Assembly: GCF_000209165.1 (NCBI RefSeq)
Contig: NC_009042.1
Location: forward strand, 2,232,001-2,296,000
Direction of reading: 5' to 3'
DNA: 64,000 nucleotides
Source of the DNA: Scheffersomyces stipitis CBS 6054
Lineage: Eukaryota > Ascomycota > Pichiomycetes > Serinales > Debaryomycetaceae
In this document: piece by piece, positions 52,236 through 62,613 of the stretch
Position numbering within the stretch: position 1 is the first letter of the stretch
Layout: each line of letters starts with the position of its first letter
Made by a program: the position numbers and the translations under genes
The notes under the pieces: generated by a model
What the model saw: the letters and a program-made list of their open reading frames with translations, nothing else
Told to the model about the DNA's origin: nothing
Databases searched by the model: none

Positions 52236-55200
52236 ATGGAGTAATTTTTGGGGAAGTTGGAAAGGGTCCTCCTGCGGAAACTAATTTTGGACATCGCTAG
52301 CCATCTCTGGATATCTTGACTTTTCCATGGATAGAAGTTTGTGTTTGTAGGGCGACGAGCAGCAGCAGGAGGAGAACTCTATCTTGACAACATCAAATGC
52401 CCAAATTCCCAAATGCCCAAACTTAGAGCATTAATGTGAGAATTCCACATCCTAAATCTAAATGTTGGGGCAAGCACTATCTCGCCAATATCGGACTTAA
52501 AATAACGAATGAAACGACCCCCGAAGGCTCAAAGAACACTTTATATCACATTTTCATATAATTTCATATTGCACAGCTATTATTGCATTCTATGTACTTT
52601 TCTTCAAGCTTGTAGTAGCACTCAGACACATTCTACATGTATTCTAAGATTGTACATGTGTTTAGATTGCATACTCATGTCCCGCAAGGCGGTCGTGGCG
52701 ATCATGGCGAACATGGTGATTCTACACCGATCGCTAGGTGAATTTGATCCCTACTGACATCGGCATGATAGAATCAAACGCAAGTTGCGGCCCAAAGAAT
52801 GGCACCAGAGGCATGGAAACTCCGCTTGACAGAGCAGAATGGAGGTTGCGCTGGAATATGGCCTGATAAAGCTGGTCGTGGCGACAACAGCAAGAATTCC
52901 AGGACTGCTACAGCTGGCAGCTACGTGTCCACCTTTTCATATCTGCGATGCAACATCTACAAGTTCTTTACAATCTAACCGTTACTCTTTAATCAGAATT
53001 CGCATCAGTTTTGCTTCTCAACTCTGCAATTAAATTAATTCACCACTTTTGGACCACGGACCGTGCCTGGATTACACATCAATTCCGATTGTGTATTATC
53101 AAGTGCATTATCTGGCACTAACCATGTAGAGAAAGAATAACTCGCCTCATCCTTGTACTTAAACAGCTTCAGGGTGAATCGGTACATATTTTGGCGACTG
53201 AGTGAGTCCCGGAATGGGGTTGAAGGCTGGTCGATATTGTATGGAAGCATCACGTGCCCACCATTTCCGACCTCATGCCTCTAGCCAACCTGCAAAATGC
53301 GACAAGTTAAGGGTGAACAGAAACTCGAAATTCATGTCTCCCCTGGGCGCTACAGCCTACAATGTAATTATACTGTAGGTTACCACCTTCCCACTCGGGT
53401 ATCTTTTGCAGCTGCACAAGAAATGCTTGTTAATAACATACAGCATACAGCAAAATGCATACTGCCAACATAGCACATGGTGCAGATACTCTGCTCTGTC
53501 TGCTGCGAATGGTGCCGGCGTCAGCTGTGGAGAGTGTCGTAGCTGCGACATTGTCTGCAGCGCGGTTGCCATCGTTGTCGACGGCTGTGGTTGACGCAGA
53601 CACAGTCACCCTAGTGAAAGTTGGCAACTCCAACCGCTGTCCCTATGGCGACAGTAAATAAATGCCAATCTACAGTACGGAGGCCGTTGGAAAAAGAGCT
53701 TTCACTGTCTGATAAGGCGAGTCGGACAATAATACTGTCCAAGCGTTAATAATATCATGGGATAAACACATTTGCTCTGAAAAGGGAAATTTTTCAAGAC
53801 GGTTGAATGGTGTATATAGAATGTCGTCTGGTTCAGACAGCCAAAGCAGTGGCTACAAGTGGAGAGAACTAAATGTCTTTTATGTCTGAACTCACCTGCT
53901 GGCGCTGTCTATCCTAGTCTAATTGCTGGCAGAGCTAGACTATTTCACTTACTACATCACAACTTCCTGGACAGGCAACTATTTTACATTCACTCGGAAC
54001 GTTCCGACATGCACGTGACGCATGTCAGATCCAAGCTACTCTAATTGGACTACTGCTTTATTACTTACACATTTAGTAATTTTTAGAGTATTAATGTGTA
54101 CTATGTGTGATTGGCACTGTTGTATGTACTACTAGTATGCATGCTGTGAAAATTGTAGGTAGGTAACCAGTAAGTTAGTAATTGCTCATGTTAGGAGCCC
54201 GCGCTGAAGGCGACAGTATTTTTTCTGACTAGAAGCATTCTATTGGCCGAAATCGGCATTCGTTGGGAAAACGACCGTATTATGTGCCATCGATGCATTC
54301 CAAAAACCTAATCTGCACCTAGGCTAGCTTTTCGGCATGTCGTCCCAGAAAATATTGACTGCAACCTGCAAAGCTTTACACTCAATGTGCAAAAGGCGAC
54401 AAGGGGCCCAGAATTGAAAATCGAGAAGGACTGAACTTTGCCCAAAACCGACTGATAAATTGTGGAACGCACGTGACTCAAAGAACCGGTCGACTGGCCA
54501 GACGGTGCAAGTTTGGAACTTGAGCCAGAGTTAGACAATAGTCTATTTCATATGTTGGCTTGATAGGATCGAAGTAACAATGGCCTCATTATAAGCCCAT
54601 ACCGCAAGACGTGGTAGACAATGAAAACATGTAGACTACGTAGAGCAGTATGGGGATTTGGCGGATTCGGACCTCAGAGATGGCCATTAGTGCAATTTAG
54701 ATAAATGTCTGTACCGTTGGGGAGTTTGTGTTACTTTAAATGGCATTTGGCCAATCTGAAGTGTCTGAATTGCGATTTGCTTGAATTGTCTGCCCAGAAA
54801 GCCCTGAAGGCTACAGGTGACCAATCAGACAAGGCATTTGATTCTTGATGGCCGTCCGCAAAGAGATTGGCTTGTTACAATTCCCGTGGATTGCAAGTTT
54901 CAGACACAGATCGTAAAAGTTGATTCCCCGATGCAGTTCGCACTTGAGTCAGCTCCAAATCAGACAATTTTTCAGCCATTCAAATATGATTAACTTTGGA
55001 AAGCATCCAGAATGGCCGGAGATGAGCGCTCAGGACTGGGGGGTTTCATGTCCAAATTCATTGTCGATCACAGAGGGAGCGTTTGGGCCTTCTGTTTTCA
55101 CGGTTCCGCTTGCAAATGCACAATTGGGCTAGTCCGTGCAAGTTTTCTGTTGCGCTCGTGCGACCGTTAAAAGCGTTGCAGAAGAAAGGCAACAGGACCT

Positions 55201-57151
55201 GGTTACGGTCGGATTGACCAAGTTCCGGTGCCATACTGGTGGAGAGATGCAAACTGGCGATGTGAAAGTGCTACGGTAGCGTCTTCGTGTCCATCCTAGT
55301 GCTGGGTTCCATTCAGGCTACCATTCAGGCTACCATTCAGGCAATGGGAGTCTCATTCTGAGTCGCCTTAAATGACATTCCAAGCTCTCGGAAAATTTAT
55401 GACATTTTAATGAATGACATTTGAACAAGACATATGCCAATATTTCACAGCCCCACAGACAGTGTGTAACTACAAACTAGAGTTTGCGCCAAGTGAATCA
55501 TTGGGCTATGGAAAGTCACGTTACACATTCAAGTTAAGCTTACGGCTGCAGTTTCATTTTCGCTTGCACGGAGTGTAATCCTCTGTGCTGGCCAACGAGA
55601 CCAGTCCAACAGCTGAAGCGACGGACTAGTTTTGCAGATCAGCGTGGCCAGACTCCGTTCTAGAATTCCAGGAGCCATAGCTCCACTTTGCACCCAAATT
55701 CTCAGATTGCGGACTTGCTTATGGTCAAGAAGTGTAACAATGCAAAGAAACAAATCCACAATAGACACGAAAAAATAGAACCAACAACCAATCGGTAGGT
55801 AAACAGAGAAGACAAACAATCTGCCATAAATCCGGGCTGATCGATAACCATCTGCCTCCAATAGGTTCACAGCCAATTCAAAATGGTGCAATTCACATTC
55901 CATAGCGACCCCAGAAGCAATTTTCCAGCGAGCGGACTTCATATATGGATCAACACCACTAACAAAATTGAACAATGTAGACACACAGCTCGGTGTAACC
56001 ACAACTGAAGATTACAATTCCCTGCTTAACACCGCTTGGTGCTGACACCGTAGCCTGCCAATGGGTGTCCAGGAAGGGATCACTGTGCCTGTGCTCCTCC
56101 TGTTCCCCCCCAGCGCTCATTCTCTATCTCTCCCTGTTGTAGCGCCTCGGAAATTATCCAAAAATAAAAAGCCAAACCGGATTGCTTTTACATGTTGGAC
56201 TCACGCAACCTCTTAATCTGCATATAGTAGCCAATTAAACATTATTATCGACAATATTTTTTCACGTGTGACATTGAATGCGCTAGTTCAGCGGCTATAT
56301 TTTTTACGACTGGAAAAGTTTTTTCTGTGCTCTTCTCCTATTGAGCAGCCGCGACATTTCCTCACCATTTAGCCCTTCTAGCCCAGTAGTACCAAACCTT
56401 GCAGTGCTACGGCGCCTTTCCTGTCGTTGCATAGGGGCTGGAATAGGAGACCAGCTTGCCACCTCTTTCGAGTTAACCCCTCCGCGCACCTCGGCCAGCG
56501 ACGTCGGCATTTGCGAGCATGTCGCTGGATTGTCCAGGTTGCTCGCTCATTCCAGAAACGACAGAAAAAGCACCCAATTGGTCGGTTCCTCCGCAGAAAA
56601 GACTCCGACATTCACACCAAAGGCTCCCGCAATCTGATTGTCTTGCTGCCCATTAGACCACTGCTATCACCCAACAACCGGACGCTCGTATCTCTAGAAC
56701 CACATACCTGTCAGCGTGCGCACACCGAAAAACTTTTTTTCTTGTGAAGGAACAGCCATTTCTGCTGACATTTTTTTTTTCGTTTCTGGCGGGCAGTGTG
56801 CAGGCGGCGACTCCCATTATTAGGGCCCAAATCCTCTAGCTTTTATATACTAGCGACATCATCCTGATTCCAGATTCCTTTTTCACCAATTCGCCTAGCA
56901 TAGAATTATCGCCATCTGGATAACTCTTTTCTTTGCTTTGGGATTCCAGTCCTTTTCATTCTCACATTTCGTATACAGCAGCAATCTGGGCGCAGTTCAC
57001 TTTTCACCAATCCAGCCAATCCTTAGATCCACTACTGTACCATTACTGTATACTCGCTACTGCTAAATTTTTCAGTTCATAGTAAAAGTTTCACTTTCTA
57101 GACTTCATCCACCAGACTTCCTTGACTTTGTTGTCACCCTATCCTTCCGCT
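52236..57151. other. 4.9-kb gene-poor gap
   Basis: No supportable protein or RNA gene was seen. There is a G+C-rich patch (about 53510-53620) where three short frames overlap. There is also a CCATTCAGGCTA tandem repeat (55309-55342), and the last kilobase is probably the long promoter and leader of the Ser/Asn-rich protein gene. No LTR or transposon protein was recognised. Confidence 0.45.
55309..55342. repeat. 12-bp tandem repeat CCATTCAGGCTA
   Basis: Two exact copies and a third partial copy (ten bases) in a row, in non-coding sequence. Confidence 0.75.
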
Positions 57152-58900
57152 ATGAATGACTACGGCGGTCTAGGCATCGTTCTCGAAGAGAAGGAGTCGG
57201 CTGCCGACTTCCGGTCGTTGCACAGAACGTCCGGCTCCATCCACAGCAATAATAGTAGTAAAAGCACCAAGAGCAATAACCCCAATGCTGCCAGCAACGC
57301 CAGCACCACAAATAACAACAGTAACACCAGTAGCACCAACGGCAACACCAGCAACAGTAATATGAGCAATATTGCTTCTGCAAATGCTGCCAACCTCAAC
57401 AATCTCAATATTACCAGTATTAGTTCTATCTATGGCTCGCCCTCTTCGGACAAGAACACCATACGATCTGACTCTATTGAAGCTGAAGTTCTTCTTCCTC
57501 CTCTTCCAGACGAAGACGCTCCTGATCTTGTGACCAACGAGACACGGTCACTTGCGACGAACGAGGACGCAGACTCGGACTCTGCTGCTTCCAGCTACCA
57601 TACCAAGAACCACAGTATTAGTCAGATTCAGAGCCATAACCAAAACCAGATACAAAACCAAACCCAGAGTCATAACCAGATTCTGGCTCAAAACTCGGAA
57701 TCTTCAATCATCTACAACGACCACTACTCTGAATTCTTTCAACATGACCAGTCGTTTTCCAACTACGCCTTGGACTCGCCAAGTCTCGTCATCGACTCAA
57801 ACTTCCAGCTCTTTCCCTCTTTGTCGTCTCAGAACTCGGTTAACCAGAGCCAGGCTTCGCATGCTGCTGCAAGTTCTGCTAACACTACGGCTGATTCAAC
57901 TACTTCGGTGCCTACACACACGTCTCCCTTGAAGAGGCTAAAGAGTATCAAAAACGGAATCAGAAAGTTATCTTTATCTTCAAGTAAAGAGAACTCTTCT
58001 AATTCAACTAAACAGCATGACAAACAACAAAATCAACAACAATTAAACAGACCTATTTTGAGTCCATTACAGGTCGATTTGGCTAGATCTATAGATCCAA
58101 CTGCTACATCACATTCCATTCATCACCTGGCTACTGGATCGCATTCTTCTACGTCTTCATCGAACTCAAGTCTTTCTTCGGTATTCAACAATTCAACTCT
58201 TCCTTCTGTTGTTAGTGCTACACACAACGGAGTCACCAATAGCAGACCTCGTACGCTTTCCAACAGCGCTAGCTTGAACCCGATAACTCCTCCGTTGACT
58301 TCTCCGGTGATTACTATTTCGGAAAATTTATCAGCTACAAAAAAGACGTTGTCTAGTATCGATCAAAACTATATAGATTCGTTAAACACGAGTTTTTCCA
58401 ACTCACTAACGATTTCTACACGCTCATCTTCTAATGCTTCTGAGTTCATTCCAGACGCAACTGAATCCGAATCATTAGCTAGACATCGTATCGAGTCGAT
58501 TTCAGAATTGTCCAGTGCTCAGGATTTGATTAGCTATGCTTCTTTCTTGGATAAGCAGAAGAAATCAATTACTGATGCTTTCGAGCTCACCAGACTGCAC
58601 TTGATCCAGAGTGGTTGGTGTTCGGACCACGATTTGAACAATCTTCAGCTCCAACAGGATTCGTCGCTTTCACAGTTGGATACAAAGTTGATCCAAATTG
58701 AAGAGCGATTGAATCGCGAATTCGGTGTTTCATTGTTGACCAATGTCACCAACAGTAAAAACAAAAACGTAGCAAATTCCAGCAAACTCAAGAGCCAGGC
58801 ACAGAGAGTCGTCAAAGACTCAAAGGAGATGCCCATCAGTCCTAGCTTGAAGGTTTTAGAGAGCAGATGCTTTTCGTTCACGGATAGCTTCACATCATAG
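57152..58900 (+). CDS. Ser/Asn/Gln-rich low-complexity protein, 582 aa
   Basis: I do not recognise the orthologue. The protein is dominated by Ser/Asn/Thr tracts (about residues 30-90), Gln/Asn-His repeats (about 160-185) and Ser runs, coded by AAC/AGC/AAT-rich sequence. Three parts look constrained. A short basic module lies near residue 265 (LKRLKSIKNGIRKLSLSS). An acidic, Pro-containing stretch EVLLPPLPDEDAPD lies near 115. A C-terminal region (about 450-545) is predicted helical and coiled-coil, with RIESISELSSAQDLISYASFLDKQKKSI and IEERLNREFG. No membrane span or enzyme motif is seen. The pattern suits a cortical, bud-neck or signalling scaffold, which is inference. The frame opens ten codons earlier with TTG; the ATG at 57152 is preferred. 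Confidence 0.8.
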   Translation: MNDYGGLGIVLEEKESAADFRSLHRTSGSIHSNNSSKSTKSNNPNAASNASTTNNNSNTSSTNGNTSNSNMSNIASANAANLNNLNITSISSIYGSPSSDKNTIRSDSIEAEVLLPPLPDEDAPDLVTNETRSLATNEDADSDSAASSYHTKNHSISQIQSHNQNQIQNQTQSHNQILAQNSESSIIYNDHYSEFFQHDQSFSNYALDSPSLVIDSNFQLFPSLSSQNSVNQSQASHAAASSANTTADSTTSVPTHTSPLKRLKSIKNGIRKLSLSSSKENSSNSTKQHDKQQNQQQLNRPILSPLQVDLARSIDPTATSHSIHHLATGSHSSTSSSNSSLSSVFNNSTLPSVVSATHNGVTNSRPRTLSNSASLNPITPPLTSPVITISENLSATKKTLSSIDQNYIDSLNTSFSNSLTISTRSSSNASEFIPDATESESLARHRIESISELSSAQDLISYASFLDKQKKSITDAFELTRLHLIQSGWCSDHDLNNLQLQQDSSLSQLDTKLIQIEERLNREFGVSLLTNVTNSKNKNVANSSKLKSQAQRVVKDSKEMPISPSLKVLESRCFSFTDSFTS

Positions 58901-60974
58901 AATTTCTAAGGATTTCTCTGTATGGCAGATTTCTTCGATTTCATTCCACAATAAGCTCTTTAGATTTGAAAAACGGCGAAAGGCTGGTTGAAGCAGGGAA
59001 GCCTGAAATAGTGTTATCCCGCAGCTCAGGGTCTTCAGCTACAATTCACACGCATTTAATGATTTTTATACTTTATGTCAATTACGACTCGGGGGATTCA
59101 TAAGTTACTACATATTCACAGGCGATTGCCAGAGCAGACTTGGCTACTGCAACTACAATAGCAGCTACACTAGGAGCCATAGCTATAGCTACAGCTACTA
59201 CATTATACCACTGCTCATAGACCACATTATAGATTTTTGTCTCAATATACAAGCAAGCGAACACTCTGTAGATTAAAATAGCTGGAATTATCCCAATATA
59301 GAAGCTCCCATGCCAGATTAGACCTGAAATGACTCAGCTGATTACACTTGGGCTGTCTAAGGCTACAAGGCGTGTGCCAGCAGGCCCCCACAATGGGTAG
59401 TTTGGACATGTGCCAATATTCAGGCTTGTGTCTTCTAGAAACGCTACAGTATGAATGTGCCTTAATAAACGTCAATTACAATTCCATTGGCTGTTTCTTT
59501 AGGCAAACATTGATGCACACAAGTCTACATGCTCCTCCCTGAAGATGCTTTATCAGCGGATTATTGGATGATATCGTGAAAAATCACCCCATATCTGTAA
59601 TTCTTCTTTGGGCGTTGGTGAGAAGCATTTAGTCAGAGGCTGCGAAAAGCCACCACTAAGACTTACCACGCCTTAAATTAGACTACTCAGATGGGTTATA
59701 AATGATTTATAGAGGTATCATAGCAGAGAATAGCATGGCGGAATCGAGAATTACGGAATTAAATCAACAAGCAGTGAATTCGATTTAGCACATATCCGAA
59801 ATCCGCATCACTGCCGGTTGGTGCAACTCCAAGCAAGCCATGTTCAGGATAACTGTTGAGATAGCCTATCGTCTCGTCTGACTTGCTCGACTGAAGATCT
59901 GACGTCGACTCACGTCAAAGTGCTTAACCAGCAAACTAGTCGGCATATGAATGACAACAATAGGCTAGGATCTACACTACGGAGGAATAGTCTTTGTCAG
60001 CCTCCGGCTAGCTTCTAGACACAGCTTATGACGTCTCATCACGAGTTATATCGTTACATCGTTATCACGACATTTCGTTGTATCGTTACATGGTTACTTC
60101 ATCACGTCGTCAAGCAGATGCACACCATGGTATTCGTGATGTGGAGCAGGGAGATTCGATAAAACGATAATTTCAAGACTTGAAATATGAGACGTTGGTT
60201 CATGTAGAAAATGGAACATACTATCACATTGAATTGCCGTGCAACCAACGAAGCAGACTTCGGTAGAGTCACCAATCATAATCATAGAGATAACACGCTG
60301 GAGATAAGAGGTTTCATATGGGAGGTAGGGGATTCATCACAGAGCGCCGCTGTATCCGTACAGTCACCAGCGGTTTCCAAAACAGTTATAATGCATTATA
60401 ACTGGTTCACAGATCGTTACATAAAGCACTTGAAAGGTATCAAAGTCAAAAGACTCTAAATCACTTATCTTTCTCTACATTTTTACATTCTCATTTATAG
60501 TGTTTCGAAAACGCAGAATCCAACTATGCTACGGGATTAGAGCAAACTTAGTATGAGGACGTGTTTCGAGCTTTATCTGGCTTTCCTTTTCCCCTCCAAT
60601 CATTCATTAAAGCGAATGGTGCAGTGAATAGGAAGCGTTCGTATCAAAGAAGAAAGTAATCAACTTCTTGAAAAATTTTCACTACGAAAGAAATTTATAG
60701 TGGGCCAAAGAAAGGCTATATGCAGACGCTGCAGCAGTATAATAAACGGTTGCAACTTTCTAGGGCTATTGGCCGTATTCGCCAATTACAAGATAAATGC
60801 ACTAAAGATTGTGCAAATGATGTTCCAATAGATATGATTTCATTATTTGACCAAAATGAGGCAAGTTGGCTATACTTGCACTTCCAAATGTATACATCTT
60901 TTCTTATTGTGCGTTTCTACAAACGGTTATCTATGCCTATATAATACAATTGTATATGCCGTTATTATACTGAT
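58901..60974. other. 2.1-kb gap before MOD5
   Basis: No well-supported gene is present. It includes a CTA/GCTA-rich tract (59143-59202), and the 74-codon frame at 60720-60944 is too short and featureless to call. The right end is the MOD5 3' region. Confidence 0.45.
59143..59202. repeat. Imperfect CTA/GCTA-rich tract
   Basis: A microsatellite-like run of CTA, GCTA and AGCTAC words. On the minus strand it spells an Ala/Val-rich chance frame. Confidence 0.55.
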
Positions 60975-62418
60975 CTAGTTTTCTTCCGCAGATTCTATGT
61001 CTTTCCTTTTGTTGTACTTAAGCATCATTTCCTCATGCTTCCGCTTCTTTTCTCCGGCAGAAACCAGCTTTTTATGCCTTCTACTAGTCTCATGAATCTT
61101 CCAACTTTCTTCACCTACGGCGATGAGTGGTTTACCCTCTTTATCTTTGCAGACAGGGCACTCGTAGTGCTTCCAGTTGGATTCTGATCCAAGAACTTTG
61201 TTACTACTGAAGTTTTCAAAAAAATCCTGACCCGGAATCAACTCTTTTAAATGTTCGGGAGCTTGAGGCTCGGTTACAGACTTGGGACCATTACTCAAGA
61301 ACTGTTCAGCTATCTTGATACCAATTTTTCCTACGTTTTCCTGCCACTTGCTAAGATCACTAGCGTCCAATAAATACATCTTCCCACCATACTTAAACCC
61401 AAAACGTGATTCTTTCTGAAGCTCTACTGAGAGTAACTTGCGAATCCATTTCACTTGATATTTGGCATACTGGCGAGTTCGGATCTTCATCCTTTCAACA
61501 CCATTGTCAAACAACAGCTTTTGGCTCTTGCCATCTTCTAGCCACGGCAAGAACTCCTTGAAGCCAATCACTTGCCAAATCCCACTAGAGCAATCAGGTT
61601 TCGGATCCAGTTTCTCGAAGAAGTCGTACATTTCTTCGATTTCAGTTTGTGCACCCAGCTCCATCATGCTATCCACCCTCTTATCCAAACGCTCTTTCAA
61701 TACATCAGGATCTGAATATACCCAAAACAATAAGGTGTTGTACTTCAACGAACTTTCACCAAGCTCCTCAATTTTCTGTTCATGATATATAGTCGACGGT
61801 TTCTCTCCTGTTTTGTAGTAGATTTCAAGAGCTCGCCTCAACTTACGCTTGTCTTGAGGATGGAATTTCTCTGATATCACCGGATCTATATTCTTTAAAG
61901 TTTCAAATAGTATTTCCACTGGACCATTTAGAATTTCAAGCTGGTCTCCACTGAGCTGGATTTCACCTTTTCCTTCCTCGCTTCCTTCAGGACTCTGCGC
62001 TATCGTCTTATTGTTGAATAGTAAGTTCTGCAAGTAGTAATGTGTACCTCCTATTACAATAGGAACTTTACCTCTACTATGAATGTCGTCGATTGCAGCG
62101 TTCGCTTCTTTGGAAAACCGGTGAATAAAATACTCTTCATTCCACTGAACATGGTTCATTACATGATGAGGTATGCCCATTCGCTCATCCATAGGATGCT
62201 TGTTTGTTATAATCTCAAGTCCTCTATAAACTTGCATGGAGTCTGCATTGATGATTTCTCCATTGATTTCCTTGGCCAAATCTATGCTAAACTTGTTGTG
62301 TTAATATTCATGATGATAATCCCTTCACTCTCATCTCATCTCATTAAGTACTTACTTGCGATTTGCCTACTCCGGTAGTGCCAACTATGCTGATGATATT
62401 TTTTTTAGACTGAGTCAT
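60975..62418 (-). CDS. MOD5: tRNA dimethylallyltransferase, two exons
   Basis: Transfers a dimethylallyl group to A37 of tRNAs reading UNN codons (i6A), including tRNA-Tyr, in cytosol and mitochondria. Exon 1 is 62418-62356 (21 codons, MTQSKKN...GTTGVGKSQ) and exon 2 is 62291-60975, in the same phase, giving 459 aa (S. cerevisiae Mod5 is 428). The 64-nt intron (62355-62292) starts GTAAGT, has the branch-like TATTAAC and ends AAG. It cuts the coding sequence directly after the P-loop. Reading through it meets TAA within four codons. The join restores [26 protein letters not shown], matching Mod5. The substrate-binding and catalytic blocks and NERMKIRTRQYAKYQVKWI-like region are present, and a matrin-type C2H2 zinc finger (CPVC...H...H) lies near 390-425. 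Without exon 1 the frame appears to start at an internal TTG, which is misleading. Confidence 0.95.
62292..62355 (-). other. Spliceosomal intron of MOD5
   Basis: 64 nt, 5' GTAAGT, candidate branch sequence TATTAAC about 13 nt before the acceptor, 3' CAACAAG. It contains a GATGA-type repeat (ATGAGATGAGATGAG). The downstream TAG candidates at the 3' side would break the frame, so the AAG acceptor is chosen. Confidence 0.85.
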
Positions 62419-62613
62419 GATCAAATTCCTGAAATACTTGAAATACAGTGTTAACATGAATTCTATTTCATTAAGGTGACATTTACTTGTCCTATACTAT
62501 CATTATAACTACTTTATCAAGGTTTCTGTTTGTATGAAGTGAAAAAATAGTTACCCGCACTAGACCCCACAAAAACCCACAAAAACTAGACATAATTCTT
62601 AAAGACTTACAAT

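Noticed and set aside
53406..53661. Three overlapping short frames in a G+C-rich patch
   Set aside because: All about 60-70 codons in both strands of the same patch; high G+C lowers stop density, so chance explains them.
52236..57151. Possible centromere or origin in the largest gaps
   Set aside because: Large gene-free regions fit, but I see no retroelement LTR cluster, inverted repeats or consensus that would support it by eye.
60720..60944. 74-codon plus-strand frame before MOD5
   Set aside because: ATG-started but too short, with no recognisable feature; kept out for lack of support.
60975..62279. MOD5 as a single-exon 434-aa gene lacking its P-loop
   Set aside because: The apparent start is TTG and the missing ATP-binding exon is found upstream at 62418-62356 with good splice signals.
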